Below the pieces are notes generated by a model, which did no database searches, had not been told where the DNA came from, and worked only from the letters and a program-made list of their open reading frames with translations. From Polyangiaceae bacterium (GTDB taxonomy: Bacteria; Myxococcota_A; Polyangia; Polyangiales; Polyangiaceae): DNA of 64,000 nucleotides. The stretch covers positions 154,568 to 218,567 of the forward strand of contig JAICTZ010000012.1 of the NCBI GenBank assembly GCA_025936115.1, written 5' to 3'. Shown one piece after another: positions 9,026 through 18,219 of this stretch (the first letter of the stretch is position 1; every line of letters begins with the position of its first letter). The position numbers and the translations under genes were made by a program.

Positions 9026-10272
9026 TGCGAAGCGGCGGTCTACGCGCGACTGGCAAATTGTGCCTCGTGGGCCTGGCGAGCCTCGGTTGTGAATCGTTGC
9101 TCGGCCTCGAGCCGACGGAGCTCGGTGCACGACATTCTAGCGGGGGCTCGCGTGACGTGGCGGGACTTGCCGGCAGCGAACCGAACGTGCTTCAGACGCC
9201 GAGCGGAGGTGGGGCGAAGTCGCGCGATCCCGGCGCGCAGAGCGGAAACGTCGGTGCGGGTGGGCGCGCCGGCGCGGGTGCAGGCGGCGCGTCGGGCGGC
9301 GCCGGCAGGCCGGCGCGTGAGGCTGGCGGGACGACACCGGGCCTCGACGAACCCGGGGGAAGCGGCGCGGGCGAGGGTGGCGCCGATGCGAGCGGAGGCG
9401 GCGCGGGTGAGGGCGGCGACCATGCGGGCGGAGGCGGAGCGGGGTCGAACGCCGGAGGGAACGGGGGCGGACTCGGGGAGGCAGGTGTTGCGGGTCTCGG
9501 CCAGCTCGCAAAAGGCGCGATCCGGGCGGCGGACGATCGCTGTCTCTCGATCGTACGCGCCAGCGGACCGAGCGTCACGGACGCGCGTGTCATGTTGCGC
9601 TCCTGCGGCGACGATCCGAAACAGAGCTGGAGTCGCGATCCCGAATCTCACTTGCACGCGGCTGCACTTTCGGACGCAGTTCTCTTCGCGCCTGCGGAAG
9701 ACGTTACGCTGACGGGTCTCACCGTGGCTGCGGCGCACGAGCCGCCGCTCGAGGACGAGCTCTGGTCGTTCGAAAGCGTGCACGTCATGAACGACGCAGG
9801 TCTGTGTCTCGACGTCCCGAGCGGGCAATTCTCGGACCGCCTCGTGCAGCTCTCGGACTGTCATCCCGGCGAGCCGCAGATTTGGTCGATCACGGCCGCC
9901 GGCCAGATCGAACAACAATCGTACTGCTTCGATCTGCCGTCCGACTACGACGCCGACAACAGCCGCTTCCAGGTGTACTGGTGCTCCACACCGCCGTCGA
10001 GCAATCAGCAATTCGTCTTCGACGCTGGGCGGCTCCAACCGTTCGACAGCCTGAAGTGCGTCGCGGTCAGCGGCGATCCCACGATCTCCGACGCGGCGCT
10101 CGTGACGGCCGCGTGCGATCGCTCGCAGCCGCGCCCCGTCGCTCAGTCGTTCTACCTGCACGGCCCGATCCAGAATCAGGGCCTCTGCCTCACGATGTCG
10201 CTCGACTCCGACCAAGTGAGGCTCGCAGCGTGCGACGGGAGCAGCGGCCAGAACTGGGACTATTACTTCTGA
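9025..10272 (+). CDS. Lipoprotein with Gly-rich linker and ricin-type lectin domains
   Basis: The 415-residue product begins with a lipoprotein-like signal (LVGLASLGCESLLGLEP), a pattern common in this group. A linker of about 120 residues is almost all Gly/Ala/Ser. The C-terminal 250 residues carry ricin B-type units (DRCLSIV, GLCLDVPSGQ, SYCFDLPSD, GLCLTM, and QxW-type endings such as PQIWSI and QNWDYYF). The final residues closely match the end of the divergent lectin-metalloprotease, so the lectin modules are related. The ATG overlaps the TPR gene's stop by one base. A surface glycan-binding role is inferred. Confidence 0.8.
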   Translation: MRSGGLRATGKLCLVGLASLGCESLLGLEPTELGARHSSGGSRDVAGLAGSEPNVLQTPSGGGAKSRDPGAQSGNVGAGGRAGAGAGGASGGAGRPAREAGGTTPGLDEPGGSGAGEGGADASGGGAGEGGDHAGGGGAGSNAGGNGGGLGEAGVAGLGQLAKGAIRAADDRCLSIVRASGPSVTDARVMLRSCGDDPKQSWSRDPESHLHAAALSDAVLFAPAEDVTLTGLTVAAAHEPPLEDELWSFESVHVMNDAGLCLDVPSGQFSDRLVQLSDCHPGEPQIWSITAAGQIEQQSYCFDLPSDYDADNSRFQVYWCSTPPSSNQQFVFDAGRLQPFDSLKCVAVSGDPTISDAALVTAACDRSQPRPVAQSFYLHGPIQNQGLCLTMSLDSDQVRLAACDGSSGQNWDYYF

Positions 10273-10287
10273 AGCCGTCGCACCCTG

Positions 10288-10319
10288 CGCTTCGAGCAAG
10301 CGTTGCTCTCTGCGAAGCG
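10288..10319. terminator. Terminator-like hairpin after the kinase operon
   Basis: Nested arms CGCTTCG (10288-10294) with AGCAA, and TTGCT with CGAAGCG (10313-10319), form a 12-bp interrupted stem just after the ricin lipoprotein's stop codon. A 5-nt bulge lies on the 3' side. There is no T-run. Confidence 0.5.
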
Positions 10320-10339
10320 ATTGCGCACAATCGAGAGAC

Positions 10340-10915
10340 GTGAGTGCCGACATGGACATGCCGTATCGAGACAAGTGGCAGGCCGAAATCGCGGAGCTGC
10401 GGCGGGTGCTCGCCAGCCTGCCGCTGAAAGAGGAGCGCAAGTGGGGTAAGCCCACCTACACGGTGGACGGGAAGAACGTCGTGATCCTGCAACCCTTCAA
10501 GGAGTACTTCGGGCTCGGCTTCTTTCAGGGCGCTCTGCTGAAGGACCGGAAGAAGCTGCTCGTGCAGCTCGGTCAGGTGCAGGCCGGCCGCGTGATGAAG
10601 TTCACGAGCGCGAAGGAAATCAAAGCGAAGGCGGCGACGATCAAAACGTACGTGCGCGAGGCCATCGCCGTCGAGAAGGCCGGCCTGCGCATCGAGCCGA
10701 AGAAGACCTCGGATTTTCCCGTACCCGACGAGCTGACTGAGCGCTTCCGAAAAGATCCGCGTTTCAAGCGCGCTTTCGCCGCGCTCACGCCGGGACGGCA
10801 GCGTGGTTACCTCTACCACTTTGCCGGGGCGAAGCAGCCGTCGACGCGCGCGGCCCGCATCGAAAAGGCGATGCCGGCGATATTCGAAGGCAGAGGCTTT
10901 TTGGAGAGGCGCTAG
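10340..10915 (+). CDS. YdeI/OmdA-family protein (DUF1801)
   Basis: This is a 191-residue soluble protein. The N-terminal half (WQAEIAELRRVL, then EERKWGKPTYTVDGKNVVILQPF, KEYFGLGFFQGALLKD) is the DUF1801 fold. The C-terminal part (ELTERFRKDPRFKRAFAALTPGRQRGYLYHF, then AKQPSTRAARIEKAM) is the OmdA-like segment seen in YdeI proteins. The family is linked to bacteriocin tolerance and stress in some bacteria, but its biochemical function is not established. The start is GTG 10340, with ATG at 10352 as an alternative. It stands alone after a hairpin. Confidence 0.85.
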   Translation: MSADMDMPYRDKWQAEIAELRRVLASLPLKEERKWGKPTYTVDGKNVVILQPFKEYFGLGFFQGALLKDRKKLLVQLGQVQAGRVMKFTSAKEIKAKAATIKTYVREAIAVEKAGLRIEPKKTSDFPVPDELTERFRKDPRFKRAFAALTPGRQRGYLYHFAGAKQPSTRAARIEKAMPAIFEGRGFLERR

Positions 10916-11220
10916 CCGCCGAGAAGCGAGCCGACCGACACGAAACAACGAAGCTTCGAGCGCAGCTAGCGGGACGCCTATCGCAAGCTCCTGGGGTTCC
11001 GCTCCAAACGCTGCTCCTCCGTACGGGAAGAAGCGGCGGCGCTCATTCTCGCGGCGACCCTGGAAAGGGCGGTGCACGAGGCCGCGCGCCGAAAGGCGCG
11101 TCCCACGAAAGTCCGTCGACGGGTCCGCAGCGCAGCTGCGACTGCAGTTCACCTACACAAGTCGCCGCCTCAAGACAGTGGTCCATGCAGCTCTTGCCCC
11201 GCCCCGCCAAAGGTTCCGTC
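10916..11220. other. 305-bp gap before the GH127 gene
   Basis: No convincing gene is present; open frames here have no family-like sequence. One clear structure is a 6-bp stem with a GAAA loop (CGCGCC 11085-11090, GGCGCG 11095-11100). The rest probably holds the promoter and leader of the glycosidase gene, but I could not pick a convincing promoter. Confidence 0.4.
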
Positions 11221-13698
11221 ATGACACCCAGAGCGAAAAAATACAGCAACGTTCTCCGCGCCACGAGCTTGGTGTTGACGCCCCTCGCTTGTCTTCTGGC
11301 TCCTCGGGCCGCCCTGGCTGCGGACCCTGTCGAGAAGCTGCAGGAGTTTCCGCTCGACGAGGTTCAGATCACGGACGCCTACCAGAAGAACCTGTTCGAC
11401 AAGGACGTCACCTACCTCATCAAGACGCTCGACTCCGATCGCCTGCTCGCTGGCTTCAAGGCGGTGTCCACGGGCTCGAACCCCTCGAACCTGTACGGCG
11501 GGTGGGAGAACACGAACATCCGTGGACATTCGATGGGGCACTGGCTGTCGGCCGTGGCACACGCGTACAAGCAGGCCCAAGGCAGCGATCCGACGTTGGC
11601 CGCTCAGCTCAAGACCAAGCTCGACGACGTGATCTCGAAGCTCAAGTCCTACCAGGCATCGAACGGCTTTTTGTTCGCGACGCCCGTCTCCCAGTTCGAC
11701 GACATGGATGCGGGGACCGGCAGCACGTGGGTGCCGTACTACACGATGCACAAGATCCTCGCGGGACTGATCGATGTCTACAAGTTCGAGGACAATGCGG
11801 ACGCATTGCTCGTCGCGAGCAAGCTCGGAGACTGGCTCTATAACCGCGCCATGGGCTGGAGCTCGGCCGTGAAATCGAGGGTGCTCGGCTCCGAGTACGG
11901 GGGCATGAACGACGCGCTGTACGAGCTCTACAAGTACACGAACAGCGCCAATCACCTGACCGTTGCGCACGTCTTCGACGACACGAGCCTGTTTACGACC
12001 ACCGCTTCGGGCAACGACACGTTGAACGGCAAGCACGCCAACATGACGATCCCGAAGTTCATCGGCGCGTTGAATCGCTACCGGGCCGTGGGCGCGGCGG
12101 AAGCGTCGTATCTGACCGCGGCCGATCAGTTCTTGGCGATCGTGCTCAAGAGCCACACCTACGTCACGGGCGGTAACAGCGAAGACGAGCACTTCCACGA
12201 GCCCGGCAAGCTCGACGCCCATCGCGACAACGTCAACAACGAGACGTGCAACGCGTACAACATGTCGAAGCTCGGGCGCGACCTGTTTTTGACCACGGGC
12301 GACGTCAAGTACGCCGACTATTACGAGCGGGTGCACATCAACGAGATCCTGTCGTCCATGAATCCCGACACGGGCATGACGACGTATTTCAAAGCCATGG
12401 GGACGGGGTACTTCAAGGTGTTCGCCTCGCCCACGGACCACTTCTGGTGCTGCACGGGCACGGGCATGGAGAACTTCACCAAGCTCAACGACTCCGTGTA
12501 CTTTCACGATTCGAAGGATCTCTGGCTGACGTACTACGTGAGCTCGAACTTGAATTGGAAGGACCGCGGGCTCGCGCTCACCCAGACGACGGATCTTCCT
12601 CTGTCCGACAAGGTGAGTATCACCATCACTGCCGCGCCGACGGATGCCGTCGCGTTGAAGTTCCGAAAACCGTATTGGGTCTCAACCTGTCAGGTTGGGA
12701 TCTCGGTCAACGGTCAGGACGTGACTCCCACCGACGCGAGCGGCTTTCTCACGGTCAGCCGCGTCTGGCAGGCGAACGACAAGGTGGAGCTCAGGTTTCC
12801 GCTCTTCGTGCAGGCGTCGAGACTGGCGGACAACCAGAACGCCGTGGCCTTCACTTACGGGCCGCTCGTCCTGAGCGCGGGTCTCGGCACCGCCAGCATG
12901 ACCACTGTGGCGCATGGCGTGCAGGTGCTTGCGGCGACGAAGCCGTCGGGGCTGCAGGAGACCATCGCCGTCAAGAGCGGCACGATCAACGACTGGCTAG
13001 GCAATATCCGCACGAACCTGGTGCAGACCCCGGGAAAGCTGGAATTCAATCTCAAGAACACGGACTCGGACGGCAAGCTCGTGTTCGTTCCTCACTACTC
13101 GCGCTACCTCGACAGGTACGGGATCTACTTCAACCTGTCGGGCACGTCGGGCGGGACGGCCACCACGGCGTTGGACTGCCCGACGGTCACGGTCGATCCC
13201 AGCGGCTCCGGCGGCGCGAGCGGAGCGGGAGGCACCAGCGGTAGCGGCGGCCTCAGCGCTAGCGGCGGAGCGATCTCGAGCGGCGCTGCGACGAGCGCAG
13301 GCGGCGCGACGGCGACTGCCGGAACCACGAGCATGGGCGGAGGCGGAGCGGGCGGTACGGGCACCGCGAGCGGTACGGGCGGTAGCCAGTCGAGCGGCGC
13401 CGGCGCTGGAGCGAGCGGCGGTACGGGACCCGCTGCTGGCGGCACCACCTCGGGTCCGGGCGGGAACACGAACGTCGGCTCCGCGGGGGCAGGCCGCGGC
13501 AGCGTAGCGACGACGGGCGGCGTGGGCGGCGCTGCCACGTCCGGCTCATCCGGCAAAACCGGTGGCGACACCAACCCGGACAAGTCCGGATGCTCGTGTC
13601 GTGTCAGCACGACGCCGTCGCCCGGAGCCTGGATGTTCGGCCTCGCGCTCGGTCTTGGTCTGGTCGCGCGGCGCCGCGGCAAAGCCTTGTCGGCGTGA
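11221..13698 (+). CDS. GH127-family beta-L-arabinofuranosidase-like enzyme, MYXO-CTERM type
   Basis: The product is 825 residues from ATG 11221, which gives a clean signal peptide ending AALAAD; an in-frame ATG at 11185 would add 12 residues. The GH127 (DUF1680) domain spans about 40-640. The catalytic set is intact: Glu341 and Cys343 in NNETCNAYN, and the pair Cys410-Cys411 in FWCCTGTGMENF, matching the Glu/Cys cluster that binds zinc in the founding enzyme. After a Gly/Ser/Ala linker of about 130 residues comes the end GCSCRVS-TM-ARRRG, a MYXO-CTERM-like sorting tail. It should release terminal arabinose or related sugars at the cell surface. The substrate is inferred from the family. Confidence 0.9.
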   Translation: MTPRAKKYSNVLRATSLVLTPLACLLAPRAALAADPVEKLQEFPLDEVQITDAYQKNLFDKDVTYLIKTLDSDRLLAGFKAVSTGSNPSNLYGGWENTNIRGHSMGHWLSAVAHAYKQAQGSDPTLAAQLKTKLDDVISKLKSYQASNGFLFATPVSQFDDMDAGTGSTWVPYYTMHKILAGLIDVYKFEDNADALLVASKLGDWLYNRAMGWSSAVKSRVLGSEYGGMNDALYELYKYTNSANHLTVAHVFDDTSLFTTTASGNDTLNGKHANMTIPKFIGALNRYRAVGAAEASYLTAADQFLAIVLKSHTYVTGGNSEDEHFHEPGKLDAHRDNVNNETCNAYNMSKLGRDLFLTTGDVKYADYYERVHINEILSSMNPDTGMTTYFKAMGTGYFKVFASPTDHFWCCTGTGMENFTKLNDSVYFHDSKDLWLTYYVSSNLNWKDRGLALTQTTDLPLSDKVSITITAAPTDAVALKFRKPYWVSTCQVGISVNGQDVTPTDASGFLTVSRVWQANDKVELRFPLFVQASRLADNQNAVAFTYGPLVLSAGLGTASMTTVAHGVQVLAATKPSGLQETIAVKSGTINDWLGNIRTNLVQTPGKLEFNLKNTDSDGKLVFVPHYSRYLDRYGIYFNLSGTSGGTATTALDCPTVTVDPSGSGGASGAGGTSGSGGLSASGGAISSGAATSAGGATATAGTTSMGGGGAGGTGTASGTGGSQSSGAGAGASGGTGPAAGGTTSGPGGNTNVGSAGAGRGSVATTGGVGGAATSGSSGKTGGDTNPDKSGCSCRVSTTPSPGAWMFGLALGLGLVARRRGKALSA

Positions 13699-13727
13699 AA
13701 GCGGGGCCGCTCGTCGGCGGCGCTTTC
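13697..13727. terminator. Terminator-like hairpin between convergent genes
   Basis: GAAAGCG (13697-13703) pairs with CGCTTTC (13721-13727), with inner GCCGC/GCGGC pairing. The hairpin overlaps the stop codon of the GH127 gene and precedes the end of the convergent arylsulfotransferase-like gene. Confidence 0.5.
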
Positions 13728-13740
13728 GCGGCAATGATGT

Positions 13741-15453
13741 CTAGAGCGGCTGCACGAGCGGGGGCGGGGAGAGTCGCTCGGCCTGGTAAACGCCTGCTCC
13801 CACGGGCAAAAGCAGCTCGAAGACCACGGCGCCGTCGCTCGGGCGGAACTCGAAGACGTGCGTCTGGAGCGTCTGGCTGCGGAAGCCCGCCACGGCCAGC
13901 ACGTTCCCGTTGGCGAGCCGATCGGCGTCGCCCCAGTACGGCGTGTACCAGTCGGTCGTGTAGAAGCTGTCGACGCCGGTGAAGGAACCGGGAAACTCCC
14001 AGTCGAGCGTCGCCTGCATCGATTGCTCATCGAGCTTCACCTGGAGCACGCGGCTCGTGACGCCGTCCGGCTGACGCATGTTCGAGCCACGGTTGTTGTA
14101 GACGAGGATCGTGCCGTCCGAGTGGAACTCAGGATCGTGTTGATCGTCGAAGCTAGCTCCGGCTGGCTCGAAGGTGAAGTCGCCGCCAGCTTCGCCGCCG
14201 AGGATCCAGATGATGCCCTGATCGCCCGAGCGCTTCGCCTTGATGATGCCCTGGAACCGGCAGCTCAGATAGAAGACGTCGTTCGGCAGATCGAAAGTCA
14301 CCGCGTTCGGATGACACCAATCCATCGGAGCGTCGGCGGGAGGCTGCAAGTGATCGAAGAGATTCCACGACCAGACGACGTCGTTTTGCGGTGTGACCTC
14401 CTCGAGGTAGGCGCCGCCGATGCCGTTCTGCGTGAGATCGCGGAAGAATACGTAGTCGCCGTTGGAAAGCTTCTCGGCGTAGTGGGACATCGGCGCCGTC
14501 GTGGGGTCCTCGGTCGAAGCGGATGCTGGCGGCTGTGGCGGGCCCGACCAGACGACGTTGCCGCCGAGGTCGACCTCCTTCGCCGGCTCGCCCGAAGACG
14601 GGCCGAGAACGAGGTTGCCGTTCGCCAGCACGCGCAGGGAGACGTCGCCGCGCTGGTCCGCCGTGGTGCCGTTCACGAAGTACCAGACGGGTTGCCCCGT
14701 CTCGTCGAACATCGTCATGATGCCGGGCTCGGTCCCGACGAATCCGCCGTGCGAGCCCGGTGTGACGTCGGCGAGCGTCCAGCCCGCCTGCCATGCCGTC
14801 GCGTCCGGGATCTTGACGCTCGCGACGGGGAGCGACGCCGGGAGCGCGCCCGTCGTGAACATGCCTTCGGCGCTCGACGAGCCGGCCGAGTTCGTCGATA
14901 CTGCCTTGAGCAGGTAGTCGGTGCTGGCGTGCAAGCCGATGACGAGCACCTTGTGAGCAGTGACTGGCTCGGAGTGCACGATGTGAAATTGGTACTGGCC
15001 TGCTCCGAATTGCACCTCGGAGCTCGCCGCGACGTCAGTGGTCCAGCTCACGTAGCAGGAGATGGTGCTGTTCGGATTCGGCTCGACGGTGAGGCCTGAC
15101 ACCACCGGCACCGTGGTCGGGGCGACCGTACTCCCCGCGCCGGCGCCCCCGGTTGCTGCTCCTCCACTGCCGCCCGTCGCAGCGCCGGCACCCCCGGCGA
15201 GCCCGACGCCCGCAACACCGGCACCATTGGTACCGGTTCCAGCACTCGCGCCTCCCACGCCGCCCGAGCTGGCATCCGTGCCCGCACCGCCGGACGCCGC
15301 CATCGGGGTGCCGCCGGAGGACGGCGAGGTTTGGCCAGCGTTCGACGCGCTGTCGCACGCGAGAAGCAGCGAAGGCGCGAGCAGGGCGGCGAGCAAAGCC
15401 GCGTGTCCGAGCGTTCGCTCACGGCGATGCGCGCACGGTGCGAGAGGAAACAT
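13741..15453 (-). CDS. Arylsulfotransferase (ASST)-like beta-propeller lipoprotein
   Basis: This is a 570-residue lipoprotein (lipobox LLLAC, Cys33) with a Gly/Ala linker to about residue 108. A short Fn3-like domain follows (about 112-205: LTVEPNPNSTISCYVSW, EVQFGAGQYQF, VIGLHASTDYLLKAVS). The ASST-type propeller comes next, with the conserved active-site-region motif DWCHPNAV (His381), HDPEFHSDGTILVYNN and WGDADRLANGNVL. Known ASST enzymes transfer sulfate between phenols via a histidine; whether this divergent member does so is open. A paralogue with the same order lies at 56715-58502. The ATG follows GGGGG. Confidence 0.8.
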   Translation of the reverse strand: MFPLAPCAHRRERTLGHAALLAALLAPSLLLACDSASNAGQTSPSSGGTPMAASGGAGTDASSGGVGGASAGTGTNGAGVAGVGLAGGAGAATGGSGGAATGGAGAGSTVAPTTVPVVSGLTVEPNPNSTISCYVSWTTDVAASSEVQFGAGQYQFHIVHSEPVTAHKVLVIGLHASTDYLLKAVSTNSAGSSSAEGMFTTGALPASLPVASVKIPDATAWQAGWTLADVTPGSHGGFVGTEPGIMTMFDETGQPVWYFVNGTTADQRGDVSLRVLANGNLVLGPSSGEPAKEVDLGGNVVWSGPPQPPASASTEDPTTAPMSHYAEKLSNGDYVFFRDLTQNGIGGAYLEEVTPQNDVVWSWNLFDHLQPPADAPMDWCHPNAVTFDLPNDVFYLSCRFQGIIKAKRSGDQGIIWILGGEAGGDFTFEPAGASFDDQHDPEFHSDGTILVYNNRGSNMRQPDGVTSRVLQVKLDEQSMQATLDWEFPGSFTGVDSFYTTDWYTPYWGDADRLANGNVLAVAGFRSQTLQTHVFEFRPSDGAVVFELLLPVGAGVYQAERLSPPPLVQPL

Positions 15454-15621
15454 CCCCCGAGTGTAAACGGTGAATGCAGGCCGAACAATGTGTCCACCGA
15501 TCCACCGAGCGCGGGGTCAGCGTGCCTGCTGCGAGCGATGCCGGGTTACTATCGTTACTATTTGCGACCAGTGGCCTCAGCTCCGCGGGCCGAATAGACT
15601 CGGACCGCCGGAGGCCCCATC

Positions 15622-15996
15622 GTGAAGTTCCTCGTTCTCATCTACCCCGATCCCGAGCGGCTCGAGGCGCTCGCTGAGCACGCGTTCGCGTCCACCATGC
15701 GCGAGTGCCTCGCACACGCAGACGAGCTCAAGCAGCGTGGCGCACTTCTCGACACGCAGATGTTGAAGCAGGCAGCTACGGCGAAGACGCTGCGCAAGCG
15801 AAGCGGAAAGCTGCTCGTGTCCGATGGTCCGTTCACGGAGACCAAAGAGGTGCTCGGCGGGTTCAACCTCATCGAAGCGGACAGCATGGAAGCGGCGCTC
15901 GAGATGGCGGCCGGCTTCCCCTGGACCGAGTTCGGAAGCGTGGAGGTTCGCCCCATCCTGCCGATCGAGGAGATGCGCGCCCGCGTCGGAGCGTAG
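15622..15996 (+). CDS. YCII-related (DGPF) protein
   Basis: A 124-residue protein with the whole YCII fold: MKFLVLIYPDPE at the start, the DGPF motif in LLVSDGPFTETKEVLGGFNLIE, and the end VEVRPILPIEEM. In many bacteria such genes sit next to ECF sigma factors of the SigJ/ECF41 type; here no sigma gene is adjacent. The catalytic role is unproven in the family. The start is GTG, with a good GGAGG about 10 nt upstream. Confidence 0.88.
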   Translation: MKFLVLIYPDPERLEALAEHAFASTMRECLAHADELKQRGALLDTQMLKQAATAKTLRKRSGKLLVSDGPFTETKEVLGGFNLIEADSMEAALEMAAGFPWTEFGSVEVRPILPIEEMRARVGA

Positions 15997-16083
15997 CGTC
16001 GGCGCGCCGGCTATTTGTTGAGTGTCACTACGACGTCGCTCGCTATTGAAGCCGAGCGGACTATCGTCCGGGCTCGACATTCA

Positions 16084-16090
16084 GAGGAGG
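16084..16090 (+). promoter_or_regulatory. Strong Shine-Dalgarno that sets the next start
   Basis: GAGGAGG ends five bases before the ATG at 16096. It selects that ATG over an upstream in-frame start at 16015, which would lack a proper signal peptide. Confidence 0.8.
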
Positions 16091-16095
16091 TCGAT

Positions 16096-16551
16096 ATGAA
16101 ACATATCCGGGCTGGGGTCCTCGTTTTGGGGCTATTGAGCATGAGCTCGTTGGCGATCGCTGGGTGGCTGCCGGTGCACCAGATTGCATCGGACAAGCCG
16201 CTCTACGTCATCGACGGGAGCACGGGGGTTGGTTACACGCCGAGCTTCGGTGATTCGTCGAGCAACTGGCAGGCCTTTACGAACCAAGCATTTTCGCATG
16301 CCGTCGCCCAAGCAGCCGGCGGCCTCTACGAGTTCCGCTTGGTTCACACGAGCAGCAGCGACGACTCCACGATCGTCGGGCTCTGGGACGTCTACCGCGA
16401 CGGCGTTCTCATGTGCGACGACTGCGTCGGTAAGGCGTACGGCCTCGACGCTCCCGTCGGCAACTACTTCAAAATCTACGTCGGCACGCCGCTCGCGTAC
16501 GCAGAGCGCTGGCACTTCAGCGGCTACATCACGCACCGCTTCGACTACTGA
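16096..16551 (+). CDS. Small secreted protein of unknown function
   Basis: A 151-residue protein with a textbook signal peptide (MKHIRAGVLVLGLLSMSSLAIAG). The mature part is about 128 residues, rich in aromatic residues and predicted mostly beta, with one CDDC pair in VLMCDDCVGKAYG. No family was recognised. Its strong ribosome-binding site suggests high expression. It ends 100 bp before a convergent GH45 gene, with a hairpin in between. Confidence 0.7.
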   Translation: MKHIRAGVLVLGLLSMSSLAIAGWLPVHQIASDKPLYVIDGSTGVGYTPSFGDSSSNWQAFTNQAFSHAVAQAAGGLYEFRLVHTSSSDDSTIVGLWDVYRDGVLMCDDCVGKAYGLDAPVGNYFKIYVGTPLAYAERWHFSGYITHRFDY

Positions 16552-16581
16552 GGCGCGCCGCACCGGCACGGGCGCGGACGG

Positions 16582-16601
16582 CCTCGGCGAAACGGCCGAG
16601 G
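16582..16601. terminator. Hairpin between convergent genes
   Basis: CCTCGGC (16582-16588) and GCCGAGG (16595-16601) form a perfect 7-bp stem with a 6-nt loop, in the 100-bp gap between two convergent stop codons. Confidence 0.55.
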
Positions 16602-16651
16602 TCGTCGCGCGCCTGCAGCCGAGCTCGCTGGAATCGGCGGCGGACTTCGGC

Positions 16652-17971
16652 TCAGAAGGGGCAGTCGGTCGCTTGCGAGGTGAACTTCGGATTGTCGGCT
16701 GCTTGGAGCCAGTCGACGAACCAGATGCAGCCGTCACGCACGCCTGTGGGGAGCTTCATGCACGCGTCGCGCGCGCATTGCTTCTTCGCTGAGTAGGCGC
16801 CGGTGCACTGGGTGAAGAAGCCGCCGTATTGAGCGCCGAGATCGCTCGTGCCCCACTCCTTGCTGCAGGCGTTGAATTGACCAACGCCGCCGCCGGGAAC
16901 CATCAAGTCGAACTGGTTGCTCGCGACGTCGCCGCCGGTGTTGCTCACCTTGACGATCATCTGTTTGCCTTTGATGAGCTTCGAGCCCGGGTCGTTCGCG
17001 TTGTCTTTCCCTTCGCCGGTGAACTGGATGCGGTAGCAGCCTCCGCAATTCGGGTTGGCTTTGGCGATGTAGCCGTACGAAAGGCAGTCGTTGACCGCGT
17101 GGGGAGCCTCGTCGTAGCAGGCATACGAACCGCCGCCGTTGCACGCGCTGTTCGTGTCGCCGGTCCGCGACGTGCCGTCTTGGCTGCAGCGATGGCCGTC
17201 GGACTGTCCACAATGGGTCTGGCAACAGTCCCAGTAGCGGGTCGCGAAACCGTCGCCGCCCGATACGTTCGGCAAGCCGGCCTTCGAACAATCCACGGCG
17301 CCGGACCCGGCGCTGCCGCCCGCGGGGACGCAGCGGCCGCAACTCACGTCGCAGTACGGCGCGAACCAATCTGCCGTGCACTCCGTCGTCTGCGACGCCC
17401 AGTCTTCACACATAGCGCCCGGCCACTCTGGATCCGCTGGTGGTTGGACGTCCACGCACGGTTTGCCGGCCGCTCCCATGCCGCCGGCCCCTGCGGGGGC
17501 ACCGCCGCTGGCTACGCCGCCGCTGCTCGCCGGCGTGCCGCCGTTGCCCGTGCCGCCGCTGGCCGCCGCCGTGCCGCCTACGCCCATGCCGCCGCTGCCC
17601 CCGACGACGGACCCGCTGCCCGCGCCACCTGTGCCGGCCTGAGCCGCCGTGTTGCCCGTGCCGCCACTGCTGACGAACGTGCCGGCACTGCCGGGCGTTC
17701 CGGCCGTGGGCGCGCCACCGCGGTTCCCGGCGCCACTGCTACCGCCGCTGCTCGTTCCGCCGGCACCACCGGTAACGCCGCTAGCGCCACTGGCGCTCGA
17801 GCCGCCTCGAGCCGGATGAGTGCTGCTTCCCGCGTTGCCGGACGGTGGGAGGGTGCCGTCCTCGCTGCGACAGCCGCCGGTTGCGAGCAGAGCTCCGGTC
17901 AACACCACGATGGAGGCCGAGAGCACGGATCGACTAGGACGCACGTTCGAAAGCCGAGGGATAGCCTGCAT
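16652..17971 (-). CDS. GH45 endoglucanase lipoprotein with ShK-like domain
   Basis: The product is 439 residues. It has a lipoprotein-type signal (Cys34), a Gly/Ser/Ala/Thr linker to about 168, a six-Cys ShK-like module at about 171-214 (MCEDWASQTTECTADW, then YCDVSCGRC), and a GH45 domain from about 228 to the end. The GH45 signature TRYWDCCQTHCG contains the catalytic base Asp248. The acid is probably Asp355 in NQFDLMVPGGGVGQF, also a strongly conserved GH45 block. The enzyme should hydrolyse beta-1,4-glucan (cellulose) with inversion. GH45 is mainly a fungal and animal family, so a bacterial copy is notable. The ShK call rests on cysteine spacing. Confidence 0.88.
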   Translation of the reverse strand: MQAIPRLSNVRPSRSVLSASIVVLTGALLATGGCRSEDGTLPPSGNAGSSTHPARGGSSASGASGVTGGAGGTSSGGSSGAGNRGGAPTAGTPGSAGTFVSSGGTGNTAAQAGTGGAGSGSVVGGSGGMGVGGTAAASGGTGNGGTPASSGGVASGGAPAGAGGMGAAGKPCVDVQPPADPEWPGAMCEDWASQTTECTADWFAPYCDVSCGRCVPAGGSAGSGAVDCSKAGLPNVSGGDGFATRYWDCCQTHCGQSDGHRCSQDGTSRTGDTNSACNGGGSYACYDEAPHAVNDCLSYGYIAKANPNCGGCYRIQFTGEGKDNANDPGSKLIKGKQMIVKVSNTGGDVASNQFDLMVPGGGVGQFNACSKEWGTSDLGAQYGGFFTQCTGAYSAKKQCARDACMKLPTGVRDGCIWFVDWLQAADNPKFTSQATDCPF

Positions 17972-18074
17972 GGGTCGCGTTGGGTCAGAGAGTGGCGTAC
18001 ACCCTAGCCTCCGAACGTCATCGACGCCGTTCTAAAGTGACTGCTGCGACACCCGAGAGTGCTTAAGACGTGCG

Positions 18075-18100
18075 GCCTCGCTGCAGTTTTTTGCAGAGGC
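18075..18100. terminator. Hairpin downstream of the methyltransferase gene
   Basis: GCCTC (18075-18079) plus CTGCA pairs with TGCAG/GAGGC (18092-18100) around a GTTTTT loop. It sits about 120 nt past the minus-strand methyltransferase stop, and also upstream of the GH45 gene, so a role in either transcript is possible. Confidence 0.35.
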
Positions 18101-18219
18101 TATTCTTGTGGGGCATCTCGGGGCACTCCGCGCCACGTGCCGATCGTCGAGGCAGCAACGACGGCGCACCGGCTGGGGACGAAAGCGCGGCCCGCGCCAA
18201 GGCCGCGCCGCCGGCCGAG

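Noticed and set aside
11060..11082. Weak GG-N10-GC match (TGGAAAGGGCGGTGCA) upstream of GH127
   Set aside because: It matches only about nine of twelve consensus bases and lacks the TTGC core, so it was not listed as a promoter.
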